NCBI GenBank assembly: GCA_946185835.1
Contig: CAMHKW010000001.1
Location: 62,001 to 126,000, forward strand
DNA length: 64,000 bases
Direction of reading: 5' to 3'
From: an uncultured Bacteroidales bacterium
GTDB taxonomy: Bacteria > Bacteroidota > Bacteroidia > Bacteroidales > Paludibacteraceae
Below the pieces are notes generated by a model that was given only the letters and a program-made list of their open reading frames with translations, had not been told where the DNA came from and ran no database searches. Below are positions 32,371-41,600 of the stretch, piece after piece (position 1 is the first letter of the stretch; the number at the start of each line of letters is the position of its first letter). Both the position numbers and the translations under genes were made by a program.

Positions 32371-34284
32371 ATGTCAGAACGAATTACCATTATTGATTTT
32401 GTAGAGCGTTATACCCGTCAGTTCTCTGAGCATGTTTTTCTTCGCGAGAAGGTAAACGGCGTGTGGGAGAACACCACATTCGAGCAGACACGTGAGCAGG
32501 CTCATCAGATAGGTGCAGGGCTTATGTCGCTTGGCTTGCGCAAAGGCGACAAAGTAGCCTTGATCTCCGAGGGTCGTAACCTATGGGTGACGGGCGAGTT
32601 GGGCATATTATATGCCGGAGCGGTGAACGTACCGTTGTCCATCAAGCTGGAGGAATCCAATGACTTGCTGTTCCGGCTCAACCACTCTGATGCACGCTTC
32701 GTGCTTACGTCGGCACAACAGCTGCCTAAGATCCGCAAGATAACGGATAGTCTTCCTAATGTAGAGAAGATCATTGTGTTCGACGATATCGACGACTTGC
32801 AAGAAAAAGAGATACTGATGAGTAGTGTGATTGCCGCAGGTGTACAATTCTTGCAGACCCATGCTGCCGAATTCGAAGCACGCTATCGTTCGGTAGGTCC
32901 CGACGACTATGCTAATATCTCCTATACCTCGGGAACTACTGCCGACCCTAAAGGTATCTTGCTTACTCACCGCAACTACACTGCTAACGTTGAGCAGGCT
33001 CATTCGGTCATTGGCATCGATGTCGACGACGTGATGCTTATCATCTTGCCTCTCGACCATTGTTTCGCCCACGTAGCAGGCTTCTACACTATGATGTCGT
33101 ATGGCGGCAGCATAGCTACCGTGCCTACCGGCAAGACGGCTCTCGCTACGCTGCGTAACATCCCTATTGCCATCAAAGAACTGCGTCCGCACGTTATGCT
33201 CTCGGTGCCCGCCCTCGCACGTAACTTCAAAAACAACATTGAAAACGGAGTGAAGAAAAAAGGCAAGGTGGTGGAGGCTTTGTATAACTTCGCTCTCAAC
33301 CTCTCGATAGGTTACTATAAGGAATATTGGAATGCCGGAGGTCCGTCGCAGGCTTGGAAGAAGCCACTTATCAACCTCTTCGACCGTCTTATCTTCCGTA
33401 GTGTTCGTGAAGGTCTTGGCGGACGTATGAAGTTCTTCGTTGGCGGTGGCGCACTGCTCGACATACAGATGCAACGTTACTACAACGCCATCGGCATACC
33501 TATGTTCCAAGGTTACGGACTGAGCGAGGCAACACCTATCATCTGCTCCAACGCCCCCGGACACGCTATCTTCGGCTCGTCGGGACGTATAGTCAAACCA
33601 CTCGACTGCAAGATATGTGACTCCGACGGACAAGAGGTGCCATACGGCACGAAAGGTGAGATAGTGATACGTGGCGAGAACGTGATGGCCGGTTATTGGA
33701 AGAACCCTAAAGCAACAGCCGACACTATAGTCGACGGGTGGCTGCATACCGGAGATATGGGATATATCACTGCCGAACACCCCGACTTCCTTTATGTGAC
33801 CGGACGTTTTAAGTCGCTGCTCATCGCTTCCGACGGCGAGAAATACTCGCCCGAAGGCTTCGAAGACTCACTCACCGACGGCTCGAAATATATCGACCAG
33901 GTGATTCTGCATAACAACCAAGACCCATATACCATACTGCTCGTAGTGCCTAATATGGACAACCTGCGCGAGTATGCGACAAGGAAGGGTGTCGACCCAA
34001 AGACGCAGCAAGGACAAGAGCTTATGCTACGGAAGCTGCAAGCCGAAGTCGACGAATATCGAAAGGGCGGAAAACACGAAGGTATGTTCCCCGAACGATG
34101 GCTGCCCACAGCGCTGGCTGTGCTCGGCGAACACTTTACCGAACAAAACCACTTGGTCAACTCCACAATGAAAATAGTAAGAGGCAAAGTGGAGGAGTAT
34201 TTCAGCGACAATATCGAATATGCCTACACCGACGAAGGACGTCAGCTGCTCAACCCGCGCAACATGGAGGCTATGAAAAGCTGA
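32371..34284 (+). CDS. Long-chain fatty-acid--CoA ligase (AMP-forming)
   Basis: 637 residues from ATG 32371 (upstream in-frame TTG 32329 lies in the repeats). Adenylate-forming enzyme activating fatty acids to acyl-CoA. P-loop motif YTSGTTADPKGILLTH (A-D replaces the more common G-x), A5 motif QGYGLSEATP, A7 LHTGDMGY, and hinge/A8 VTGRFKSLLIASDGEKYSPE. It belongs to the FadD15-like bacterial group with an insert before A5. Cytoplasmic or membrane associated. It has its own promoter; the neighbouring udk has another, so it is probably monocistronic. Confidence 0.92.
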   Translation: MSERITIIDFVERYTRQFSEHVFLREKVNGVWENTTFEQTREQAHQIGAGLMSLGLRKGDKVALISEGRNLWVTGELGILYAGAVNVPLSIKLEESNDLLFRLNHSDARFVLTSAQQLPKIRKITDSLPNVEKIIVFDDIDDLQEKEILMSSVIAAGVQFLQTHAAEFEARYRSVGPDDYANISYTSGTTADPKGILLTHRNYTANVEQAHSVIGIDVDDVMLIILPLDHCFAHVAGFYTMMSYGGSIATVPTGKTALATLRNIPIAIKELRPHVMLSVPALARNFKNNIENGVKKKGKVVEALYNFALNLSIGYYKEYWNAGGPSQAWKKPLINLFDRLIFRSVREGLGGRMKFFVGGGALLDIQMQRYYNAIGIPMFQGYGLSEATPIICSNAPGHAIFGSSGRIVKPLDCKICDSDGQEVPYGTKGEIVIRGENVMAGYWKNPKATADTIVDGWLHTGDMGYITAEHPDFLYVTGRFKSLLIASDGEKYSPEGFEDSLTDGSKYIDQVILHNNQDPYTILLVVPNMDNLREYATRKGVDPKTQQGQELMLRKLQAEVDEYRKGGKHEGMFPERWLPTALAVLGEHFTEQNHLVNSTMKIVRGKVEEYFSDNIEYAYTDEGRQLLNPRNMEAMKS

Positions 34285-34335
34285 CATGAGACAGGAAGAG
34301 ACAGCCGCCACAAAGCAGCAATGCCGACGTTGAGA

Positions 34336-34367
34336 TTTGGTAGTTACAAAAAAAACAACTATCTTTG
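34336..34367 (+). promoter_or_regulatory. Bacteroidetes-type promoter of udk
   Basis: TTTG at 34336-34339, 20 bases, TATCTTTG at 34360-34367. Leader about 22 bases. Confidence 0.8.
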
Positions 34368-34395
34368 CAACCCGTAAACTAACATATCTTCTACT

Positions 34396-35025
34396 ATGTT
34401 TATTATCGGAATAGCGGGCGGCACCGGCTCGGGTAAAACAACGGTGGTCAGAAAACTAATAGAGCGCCTGCATAAAGGAGCTGTAGTAGTCATCCCTCTC
34501 GACTCTTATTACAAAGACTCAAGCGACGTGCCCGTCACTGAGCGTCAGATGATTAACTTCGACCATCCCGACGCTTTCGATTGGCCACTGTTAGAGCACC
34601 ACCTCGAGCTGTTAAAGCAAGGCGTGGCAGTAGAGCAACCGACATACTCGTATATCACCTGTACCAGACAACCGGAGACCATCCATGTGGAACCCAAGGA
34701 GGTGGTGATAGTGGAAGGTATCCTCACCCTTTGCGATGAACGGCTGCGGGCACAGATGGATATGAAGATTTTCGTTGATGCTGATGCCGACGACCGACTC
34801 ATACGGGTCATCAAACGCGACATCGTAGAGCGTGGACGTACCACCGAAGCCGTGATAGAGCGATACCAACGTGTACTCAAACCGATGCACCAGCAGTTTA
34901 TCGAACCGTGCAAGCGCTATGCCGACATCATCATCCCGCAAGGCGGACACAACAACGTGGCGATCAATATGCTAACTAAATTTGTGAAACAGCAACTCGC
35001 AGAAAAAGAATCAGCGACCGTGTGA
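34396..35025 (+). CDS. udk: Uridine kinase
   Basis: 209 residues. Phosphorylates uridine and cytidine in pyrimidine salvage. Walker A GIAGGTGSGKTTVV at the N-terminus, PLDSYYKD and NFDHPDAFDWPL for substrate binding, then VVIVEGILTL and the Arg-rich lid RVIKRDIVERGRT. Length normal. Its stop TGA overlaps the GTG start of the transglycosylase gene (GTGTGA), so the two are translationally coupled. Confidence 0.96.
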   Translation: MFIIGIAGGTGSGKTTVVRKLIERLHKGAVVVIPLDSYYKDSSDVPVTERQMINFDHPDAFDWPLLEHHLELLKQGVAVEQPTYSYITCTRQPETIHVEPKEVVIVEGILTLCDERLRAQMDMKIFVDADADDRLIRVIKRDIVERGRTTEAVIERYQRVLKPMHQQFIEPCKRYADIIIPQGGHNNVAINMLTKFVKQQLAEKESATV

Positions 35026-35690
35026 AAACAAAGAAAACAATAATATCGTTACTAATAGGCCTGGTGCTGCTTGCGTGTGCAGCATCAGGTTTTTTAGCTG
35101 TTCGATTAGTCACGCCCACAGATGCTGGCGAGGGTGGCGACACACTTGCCATAGAACTGATACCCTATCAGCAGCTGTTCGAGCGAAATGCAGCCTTGCT
35201 TGGCTGGGATTGGCAACTATTGGCTGCGGTATGTTATGAAGAGTCGCACTTTAATGCCTTAGCCCTCTCGTCGCAAGGAGCACAAGGACTGATGCAACTC
35301 ATGCCCGTTACCGCTGAACGTTTCGGACTCAACGACTCTACTGTATGGATACCTGAAGAGAATATACGCGCTGCCACACTATATCTCGCCATGCTGCAAC
35401 ATACCTATAGCTTCATCTCCGACAGTGCTCAGCAGGCATGTTTCGTACTGGCGTCGTATAATGCCGGTCCGGCGCATATCATGGATGCCCGCCGACTTGC
35501 CAAACGGTACGGGCGCAGTCCGTATCTCTGGTTCGACAATACCGAATATTGGCTGCGTCTGCTGCAAACCGACACCTATGGCACCGACTCGGTAACGCTG
35601 TACGGCACCTTCGCTAATTCCGAAGAGACGATATCATACGTTCGCAAAGTACTCCGCACAGCCGACCGCTTCCGCCGTCTGACCCCTTGA
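35022..35690 (+). CDS. Lytic murein transglycosylase (SLT domain, MltF-like)
   Basis: 222 residues from GTG 35022, which overlaps the udk stop. N-terminal hydrophobic segment (IISLLIGLVLLACAASGFLAV) is a signal or anchor, with a lipobox-like LLAC at 16-19, so perhaps a lipoprotein. The SLT domain has catalytic Glu in CYEESHFNALALSSQGAQGLMQLMPVTA and the later AsnAlaGly motif VLASYNAGPAHI. It cleaves the glycan strand of peptidoglycan to 1,6-anhydro products. No solute-binding domain is present, unlike full-length MltF. Confidence 0.88.
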   Translation: MKTKKTIISLLIGLVLLACAASGFLAVRLVTPTDAGEGGDTLAIELIPYQQLFERNAALLGWDWQLLAAVCYEESHFNALALSSQGAQGLMQLMPVTAERFGLNDSTVWIPEENIRAATLYLAMLQHTYSFISDSAQQACFVLASYNAGPAHIMDARRLAKRYGRSPYLWFDNTEYWLRLLQTDTYGTDSVTLYGTFANSEETISYVRKVLRTADRFRRLTP

Positions 35691-35738
35691 TTTCAAGCCT
35701 CTTTGGTTCTTGCTTTCATATTTCAGCATTGTTTTATT

Positions 35739-35766
35739 CCCGCCGGTCAGAAACCGGCGTACCCGC
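35739..35766. repeat. REP-like palindrome, copy 6
   Basis: cccgccggtcagaaaccggcgtaccc; the left arm has tc instead of tt at the centre. It lies in the leader of the first chromate transporter gene. Confidence 0.7.
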
Positions 35767-35790
35767 TACCCGCTAAACTCTAAACACTAC

Positions 35791-36372
35791 ATGCTCTACC
35801 TTCAGTTATTTTGGACATTCCTTAAGATTGGTACTTTCACGCTTGGTGGAGGTTATGCCATGATTCCTTTAGTCGAACGCGAGGTAGTTGACACTCGTCA
35901 TTGGATTAGTCGTGAGGAGTTTCTCAATATGTTGGCTTTGGCGCAGTCAGCCCCCGGCATTATTGCTGTCAACACTGCTATCTTCGTAGGTTATGCTATC
36001 AGGGGTTGGCGTGGTGTGGTCTGCACTGTTCTTGGGGCTGTGTTGCCATCGTTCTGCATCATACTGCTGATTGCTGCCGTGTTTACCCGTTATAAGGATT
36101 TGCCTGCCGTAGAGGCAGTGATGAAGGGAGTGCGCCCTGCTGTTGTCGCTCTCATTGTTGCTCCGCTGTATAAAATGGCAGTGTCGGCGGGCATGATACC
36201 CACCAAAGACAAAACGGGTGCCGACGGTAAACGACAATGGTGGCGACTACTACTGTTGCTCATACCCGTTGCTGCCGCCTTACTCGTCTGGCTCTGCGAT
36301 GTCTCGCCAGTCTGGATTATTGCGCTTACTATTGTCAGCGCTGTGGCAATAAGATATGCAAGACAACATTAG
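35791..36372 (+). CDS. Chromate transporter, first half (ChrA family)
   Basis: 193 residues from ATG 35791; the in-frame extension to 35710 crosses a REP-like repeat and is unlikely. Integral membrane protein with the CHR-domain signature FLKIGTFTLGGGYAMIPLVEREVV and ALAQSAPGIIAVNTAIFVGY. Bacteroidetes often encode the pump as two short CHR proteins that work as a pair, and the second half follows at 36425. Substrate could be chromate or another oxyanion; family membership does not settle this. Confidence 0.85.
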   Translation: MLYLQLFWTFLKIGTFTLGGGYAMIPLVEREVVDTRHWISREEFLNMLALAQSAPGIIAVNTAIFVGYAIRGWRGVVCTVLGAVLPSFCIILLIAAVFTRYKDLPAVEAVMKGVRPAVVALIVAPLYKMAVSAGMIPTKDKTGADGKRQWWRLLLLLIPVAAALLVWLCDVSPVWIIALTIVSAVAIRYARQH

Positions 36373-36399
36373 ATAATGATATTGATTTCAAAATCCTGA

Positions 36400-36424
36400 A
36401 AAGAAATAAGAAATAAGAAATAAA
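36400..36424 (+). repeat. 8-bp tandem repeat before the second chromate transporter gene
   Basis: Three copies of the phrase aagaaata in a row lead directly into the ATG at 36425, so unit number would set the distance to any ribosome-binding signal. Confidence 0.65.
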
Positions 36425-36949
36425 ATGCTCTACCTTCATCTCTTCTTATCGTTCTTCAAGATAGGTCTTTTCGGCTTTGGTGGCGGCTATGCTATTCTCT
36501 CGCTCATACAGCACGAGGTGGAGGCTTATGGCTGGATGACGCCTCAGGAGTTTGTCGACATGGTGGCTATCTCGCAGATGACGCCCGGACCTATCGGCAT
36601 CAACGCCGCCACCTACGTGGGATATACCGCCACCGGCTCGGTGTGGGGTAGTGTGCTCACAACCTTTGCTATCATCTTGCCTTCGCTTATCATCATGCTC
36701 TCGCTTTGTAAGGTATACTTCCGCTTTAAGGAGAACCAGTATGTGAAGGCTGTGATGCAAGGGCTCAGATATGTCGTTGTAGGTCTGATAGCGGCTGCGG
36801 CGTTGCTTATGATGACCAAAGACAACTTCATCGACTATTGGAGTTACCTGCTCTTTGGCATAGTCTTCGTCGGCACTTTCTTCTTCCGACTCCATCCTAT
36901 TCTTCTTATCTTCATTAGCGGTATTGCGGGCTACGCTATCTATTCGTAG
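36425..36949 (+). CDS. Chromate transporter, second half (ChrA family)
   Basis: 174-residue membrane protein. Signature FFKIGLFGFGGGYAILSLIQHEVE and ISQMTPGPIGINAATYVGY mirrors the first half, and about five to six transmembrane helices follow. Together with the preceding gene it would form the complete two-CHR antiporter. They are 52 bases apart, presumably one message. Confidence 0.86.
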   Translation: MLYLHLFLSFFKIGLFGFGGGYAILSLIQHEVEAYGWMTPQEFVDMVAISQMTPGPIGINAATYVGYTATGSVWGSVLTTFAIILPSLIIMLSLCKVYFRFKENQYVKAVMQGLRYVVVGLIAAAALLMMTKDNFIDYWSYLLFGIVFVGTFFFRLHPILLIFISGIAGYAIYS

Positions 36950-37089
36950 AGGCGAGCCTGTGACCGGCTATGTGTTCGTAGAGACGAGGCTTTGATTATG
37001 TCTCGCTTCATCTGCGAAGGTGAAGCTATAAAGTCTGTATAAATCAGCTTTATCTCAGAAAAGTGCGGTATAAAGTTTGCGGTAAAGAC

Positions 37090-37118
37090 AGCGCCGATGA
37101 GCATTGCTCATCGGCGCT
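37090..37118. terminator. Strong hairpin between convergent chromate transporter and outer-membrane protein genes
   Basis: agcgccgatgagca pairs perfectly with tgctcatcggcgct. T tracts are short on both sides. Confidence 0.7.
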
Positions 37119-37139
37119 TTATGTGTTGTCGGTCGTATG

Positions 37140-38561
37140 TTACAGCTTAACGCCAAACGAGATCTTAGCACCTACGTCGAAGAATCCTAACGAGTTGGTG
37201 TAGGCGCTGTTGAGCGTTGCGGCACGAACAACGGCTGTCTGCGGTCCCTCTCCCACGCCGCTAACCGAGAATACTCGTCCTAAGCGCTCGTTGCTATATA
37301 GACTCCACACTGAGTAGTCGGCAAACAAGCCGAGTCCGACGACGAGCTTCTCGCCTACAGGTATGTAATATCCTAACTCACCGGAGAGCAGTATGTCGAC
37401 TTTCGATCCCTGCCAGTCGCCTTGCATGTTATAGTCAGCCTTGGCCAGCAGACCGGTGGCAGGCTTGTCGACCACGTGCACATCGTATTGCTTGTAGTAG
37501 GCGTCTACACTCACGTCGGTGATGGTCTGCGTGAACTTCTGCATGAGTGGCAACTGTGCCCGTACGCCGAGGTTAGCATAGAACCCCTTGTAACGCAGTG
37601 CTAACTGTACAGGAATGCTCACCACGAGTTCGCTGTTGCGCTCTGTCACATTGTCGGCGGTGATGCGATAGTCGATTTCGTTGCCTAAGACGTCGGTATA
37701 AGGGAACTGCTCGAGCAGGTAGACGCTTTGTCGGTTAGAGGTGTAACCTACGGTGAGTCCGGTGTGCACGCCTATGCCGAACTGCCGATGGTTCATGGCG
37801 GTGTAGGTATAGTCGATGTCGAAAGCGCCGATGTAGCCCATGTTGCCCGGACGGGAAGCGGGCCACTTGCCGTTCTGCGGTAGGAACGATGCCAGACCGC
37901 CTTTCGGGCCGAAGGCTATGATCTGTTGCGGCAGCCAGTCGAACTGCTCTTCTTCGGCTTTCTCTGCCTTGGTGTGAGCTGTTTTCTGTGGTGCGTTATG
38001 TCCGGTAGTGGCGGGTGTGACTGAAGGAGCTTGGTTGTCGGCTTTAGCTGTCTTCCCGTTTTTCCCGTTTTGCGCTTTTTTATTGTCTTTGCCTTTGTCT
38101 TTGCCGTTTTGGCTCTTGCTTTGTCGGTTAGCCTTCTTTCTGTCTTGAGCGCTCTTGTTTTCTGCCTTCGTTGCCTTACTCTCGTCGCGCTTTGCGGTTG
38201 GCTGCTCGGCAGCAGCAGCACGCTGCTGAGTGCTACTCGTAGCGTGTGCTTTCTGCTGCTTGCCTTTCTGTTGTTTGGCGCGTTCTTTGGCTTTCTGCTG
38301 CTTAGCTTTCTCTTTAGCTTTCTGCTGCTGAGCCTTTGCTTTTGCTTTCTGCTGTTTCTCTTTCTGCTTGAGCTTCTGCTGCTTCTGACGCTCGCGCTCT
38401 TTCTCGCGCTGAGAAGCGTGAGTGAGGTCTCTGCCCGATGTGCTTACCGAAGTGCTGACTGTCGGACGACCGTAGCGCTGCTGACCGAGGGCTGCATCGG
38501 GAAATACTAACTGTAGAGTAGCAATGGCAAGAATAAGTGCTATGCTTTTGAGACTTTTCAT
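37140..38561 (-). CDS. Outer-membrane beta-barrel protein with Lys/Gln-rich low-complexity region
   Basis: 473 residues. Signal peptide about 1-26 (ALILAIATLQLVFPDAALG). Residues about 48-205 are a long run of Lys, Gln, Ala and Glu in near-repeats of KQQKAKEK, strongly basic and likely helical or disordered. The C-terminal ~255 residues show barrel-like strands (IGAFDIDYTYTAMNHRQFGIGVHTGLTVGYTS, ALRYKGFYANLGVRAQLP) and end SFGVKL. It is most like Bacteroidales 'porin family / outer membrane beta-barrel' proteins. The basic stretch may sit in the periplasm and bind peptidoglycan or act as a spacer, which is inference. Only 65 bases separate its start from the end of the giant gene. Confidence 0.7.
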   Translation of the reverse strand: MKSLKSIALILAIATLQLVFPDAALGQQRYGRPTVSTSVSTSGRDLTHASQREKERERQKQQKLKQKEKQQKAKAKAQQQKAKEKAKQQKAKERAKQQKGKQQKAHATSSTQQRAAAAEQPTAKRDESKATKAENKSAQDRKKANRQSKSQNGKDKGKDNKKAQNGKNGKTAKADNQAPSVTPATTGHNAPQKTAHTKAEKAEEEQFDWLPQQIIAFGPKGGLASFLPQNGKWPASRPGNMGYIGAFDIDYTYTAMNHRQFGIGVHTGLTVGYTSNRQSVYLLEQFPYTDVLGNEIDYRITADNVTERNSELVVSIPVQLALRYKGFYANLGVRAQLPLMQKFTQTITDVSVDAYYKQYDVHVVDKPATGLLAKADYNMQGDWQGSKVDILLSGELGYYIPVGEKLVVGLGLFADYSVWSLYSNERLGRVFSVSGVGEGPQTAVVRAATLNSAYTNSLGFFDVGAKISFGVKL

Positions 38562-38626
38562 AATAACTGATATTTGGTGCTATTATTATTCGTTTGTTGA
38601 CTACTATGTGCTGACTGTAGCGATGC

Positions 38627-41600
38627 TTACTTGACGAAGTACTTACGTACTACGTGTTGGTTGCTTGAGTCGATATGTATCATGTATGTACCCTCAGCCG
38701 CTTCGCTCGGAATGGTGAGTGTGCTGTTGCCTTCGGTGGTGATGGTGCGCAGCAGCTTTCCGGCAACGGAATATACGCTGATGGTAGTGGTGCTCTCGGC
38801 ATCGATACCCTCGATGGTGATGGTCTCAGTCGGCTCGGTTATCGTCGGTCGGACTGTCACTTTCTGTTGTGGTGCAGGTTGGGGTGTAGCAGCGAACTGC
38901 AGCATTGCCGAGCGCAGCAGACCGCGACATGGTACGTCAGCCGACTGCTCGGGCAGATATACTATAGCGTAGAACGTGTCGCCGCTGCCGGCAAGAGTAT
39001 GGTCGACGGTGTAGTAGAAGCCTCGTGTGAGTTCTTCGTCGTCCCATGTGTCAGGCTCGTTGAGGTTGTCGACCTCGCCTACGACCTTATACCATGCCAC
39101 GCTGTCGGCAGGGAAGGCATAACCCATATCGTTGAGTGTGGCTTTGTCGAGCATGAGCATCCAGTCGTAGATGATCACGGCTACGAAGTCGACTTGGCAC
39201 TCGGGGCAGTTGTCGGCATTCTGACGCTGAACGGCGATACGGAAGGGTTCGGTGTATAGCGTGTCGGAGCAGGTGGTGACAGCCACATAACGCATCGAGA
39301 TGGTGTCGTACGACATTACGATGTCGTCGTCATACCGTGTCCATGTGGTGTCAGCTATCCACTCCCACCAGCCGTCGGCGAAGTCGGCTGTCTGCTCTGT
39401 GACATTCATAGCCAGGCTTGCCTGCATTGAGGCGGTGGCAGCTTCGATGTCGATAGCGCGGTAGTAGATAGCGGTGGGCAGCATAGCTACCTGCGGCATC
39501 TCGGGCACTGCCAGCGCGCTGAGGTAGCATGTGAAGACGGAGTCGCACCATACGTCGGTGATATATTCGAAGTGTATGGTGTCTTTCACTTGCTCTTCGA
39601 CGGTGACCTCTACACGTTTGCCTGACGGCAGCGTCACGCTGTCGCCCGGGCAGACGCTATAGAAGCGGTCTTCTTCGATGACGAACGGCTTGAGTCTGAA
39701 GAAGGCAACCAGCGAGGTGTCGCTTGTTACCACGAAACTCAGGTGCTCGCCTGTCAGTCCTTCGATAGGCTCATTGGTGTTGCCGTTGAGCCAAGCCACC
39801 AACTCATACTCTTCGTCGGGTATGGCGTTGATGTCGGCTGTCTGACCGTGAGTGAAGTAGCCTCCGCCGGTGACCACGCCGAGCATGAAGTCGGCAGAGC
39901 GAACCTCAACGAGGTATTCGTTGATCTCGTATTGTGCCTTGACGTCGAGGTCTTCGTGTACGGCGGTGATGTCTTTGTCCCATCCTGTGAAGTGGTAGCC
40001 TTCACGTTCTTTGGGTGTGGGAGCTACAGGTGTCGAGCCGTATTGTACTTGCACCACTGTTATCACCTCGCCGTTCCACTCGCGGAAGGTGACGTCGAGA
40101 ATGTCTTTGCGATAGGTGGCAGTCACAGTCATGTTGGCTGTTACGGACGAGAAGTCTTGGTCCCAAGCGAGGAAGACGTAACCGCTTCGTGTGGGCTGAG
40201 CCGGTGCTGTTGCCGAGCCGCCGTAGCTTACGTCTTGCGAGCTGAGGAAGGTACCATCGTAGTCGCGGAAGGTGACGGTGAATGTGATGTCGGTATAAAC
40301 GGCGTTGATGGTGAGGTCTGAGGTGATGTAGTCGAAGTTCTTGTCCCAATGTGCAAACAGATGTCCTACGTCGACGCGTGCTGTAGGTTCTGACGGTCGC
40401 ATGCCATGTTCTACCGTTTGCGACGAGAGTGTGCCGAGGTAGTCGACGAAGGTGACGGTATAGGTGGTACGTTGGTATTGAGCTGTCAGCGTCATGTTAG
40501 AGGTGACGTTGGTGTAGTCGCCTCCGGTCCAGCCGATGAAGTCGAAGCCATAGCGTGCTTCGAGAGCAGGTGCAACGGCTGACATGCCGTATCCCACGGT
40601 CTGTGTCCACATCTGTGAGTCGTAGTTGACGAAGGTGACGGTGTATGTCGTTGTCTCGTATATGGCGTAGATATCGACATCTTGCTTGATGGTGCTGAAG
40701 TCTTCGGACCAACCTTTGAAGGTCATACCTTCGTGAGCACTCAGCGTAGGTGCTGTGGCTGATTGGAGGTATACCACATCTTGTTCTGACACCGGTGTCG
40801 AGGTGTCGATGTCGAAGAAGCGGACATGGAAGCTGCGTATGCTGTAGGTGGCGTAGATGTCCATGTTGTCGGTTACGACGTTGTAGTCTTTGTCCCATCC
40901 GGTGAAGCTGTATCCCTCGCGTTGTGGCTGCTCGGGTGCTATCGCTTTCTCGCCGTAGTTTGTGATGCTGGTCCATAGTACTGTGCCGTCGTAGTCGAGG
41001 AAGCGGACGGTGAGATAGTGTCCAACGAACTTAGCCACCACGGTGATGTCGGCTGTCACATTAGAGTAGTCGCCGTCCCATCCCACGAAGATATAGTCGT
41101 CGCGTTTGGGTTCCTCTGTCGGTGGCACGGCGGTGCCACCGTATGTCACGGCGTCGATCTTAAGGACGGAGCCATCCCAGTTCTTGAAGGTGACGTTGTA
41201 TGTCTTGGCGGTATAAAGTGCTGTGATGTTGAGGTTGGATGTGACGTTGCTGAAGTCAGCAGACCAGCCGGTGAAGGTGTAGCCTTCGCGTTCGGGTAGC
41301 GTAGCGGGCGCCTCGGCAGGCATGCCGTGCTCTATGGTCTGTGTCAGTCCAATCTGCGAGCCGTTCCAGTCGAAGAAGCGAACTTCGTAGGTGTTCTTCT
41401 CGTAGAGGGCGTTGACGTCGAGGTTAGCAGTGATATTGCTGAAGTCGGCTGACCAGCCGGCGAAGTGGTAGCCCGCGCTTGTGTGGTCGGGTATGCTTGC
41501 CGGAGCGGTGGCGCCGTAGCCGTATTCGATGGTCTGTTGGTCAATCAACGTAAAGAGGTTGTTGTAGCTATCGAGGAAACGAACGGTGTACCATTGGTCG

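Noticed and set aside
32608-33780. Long minus-strand frame (390 residues) opposite the acyl-CoA ligase
   Set aside because: Antisense shadow; the plus-strand adenylate-forming motifs are intact.
39743-40321. Many plus-strand frames of 100-190 residues opposite the two giant repeat genes
   Set aside because: They repeat in step with the protein repeats on the other strand, as expected for shadows.
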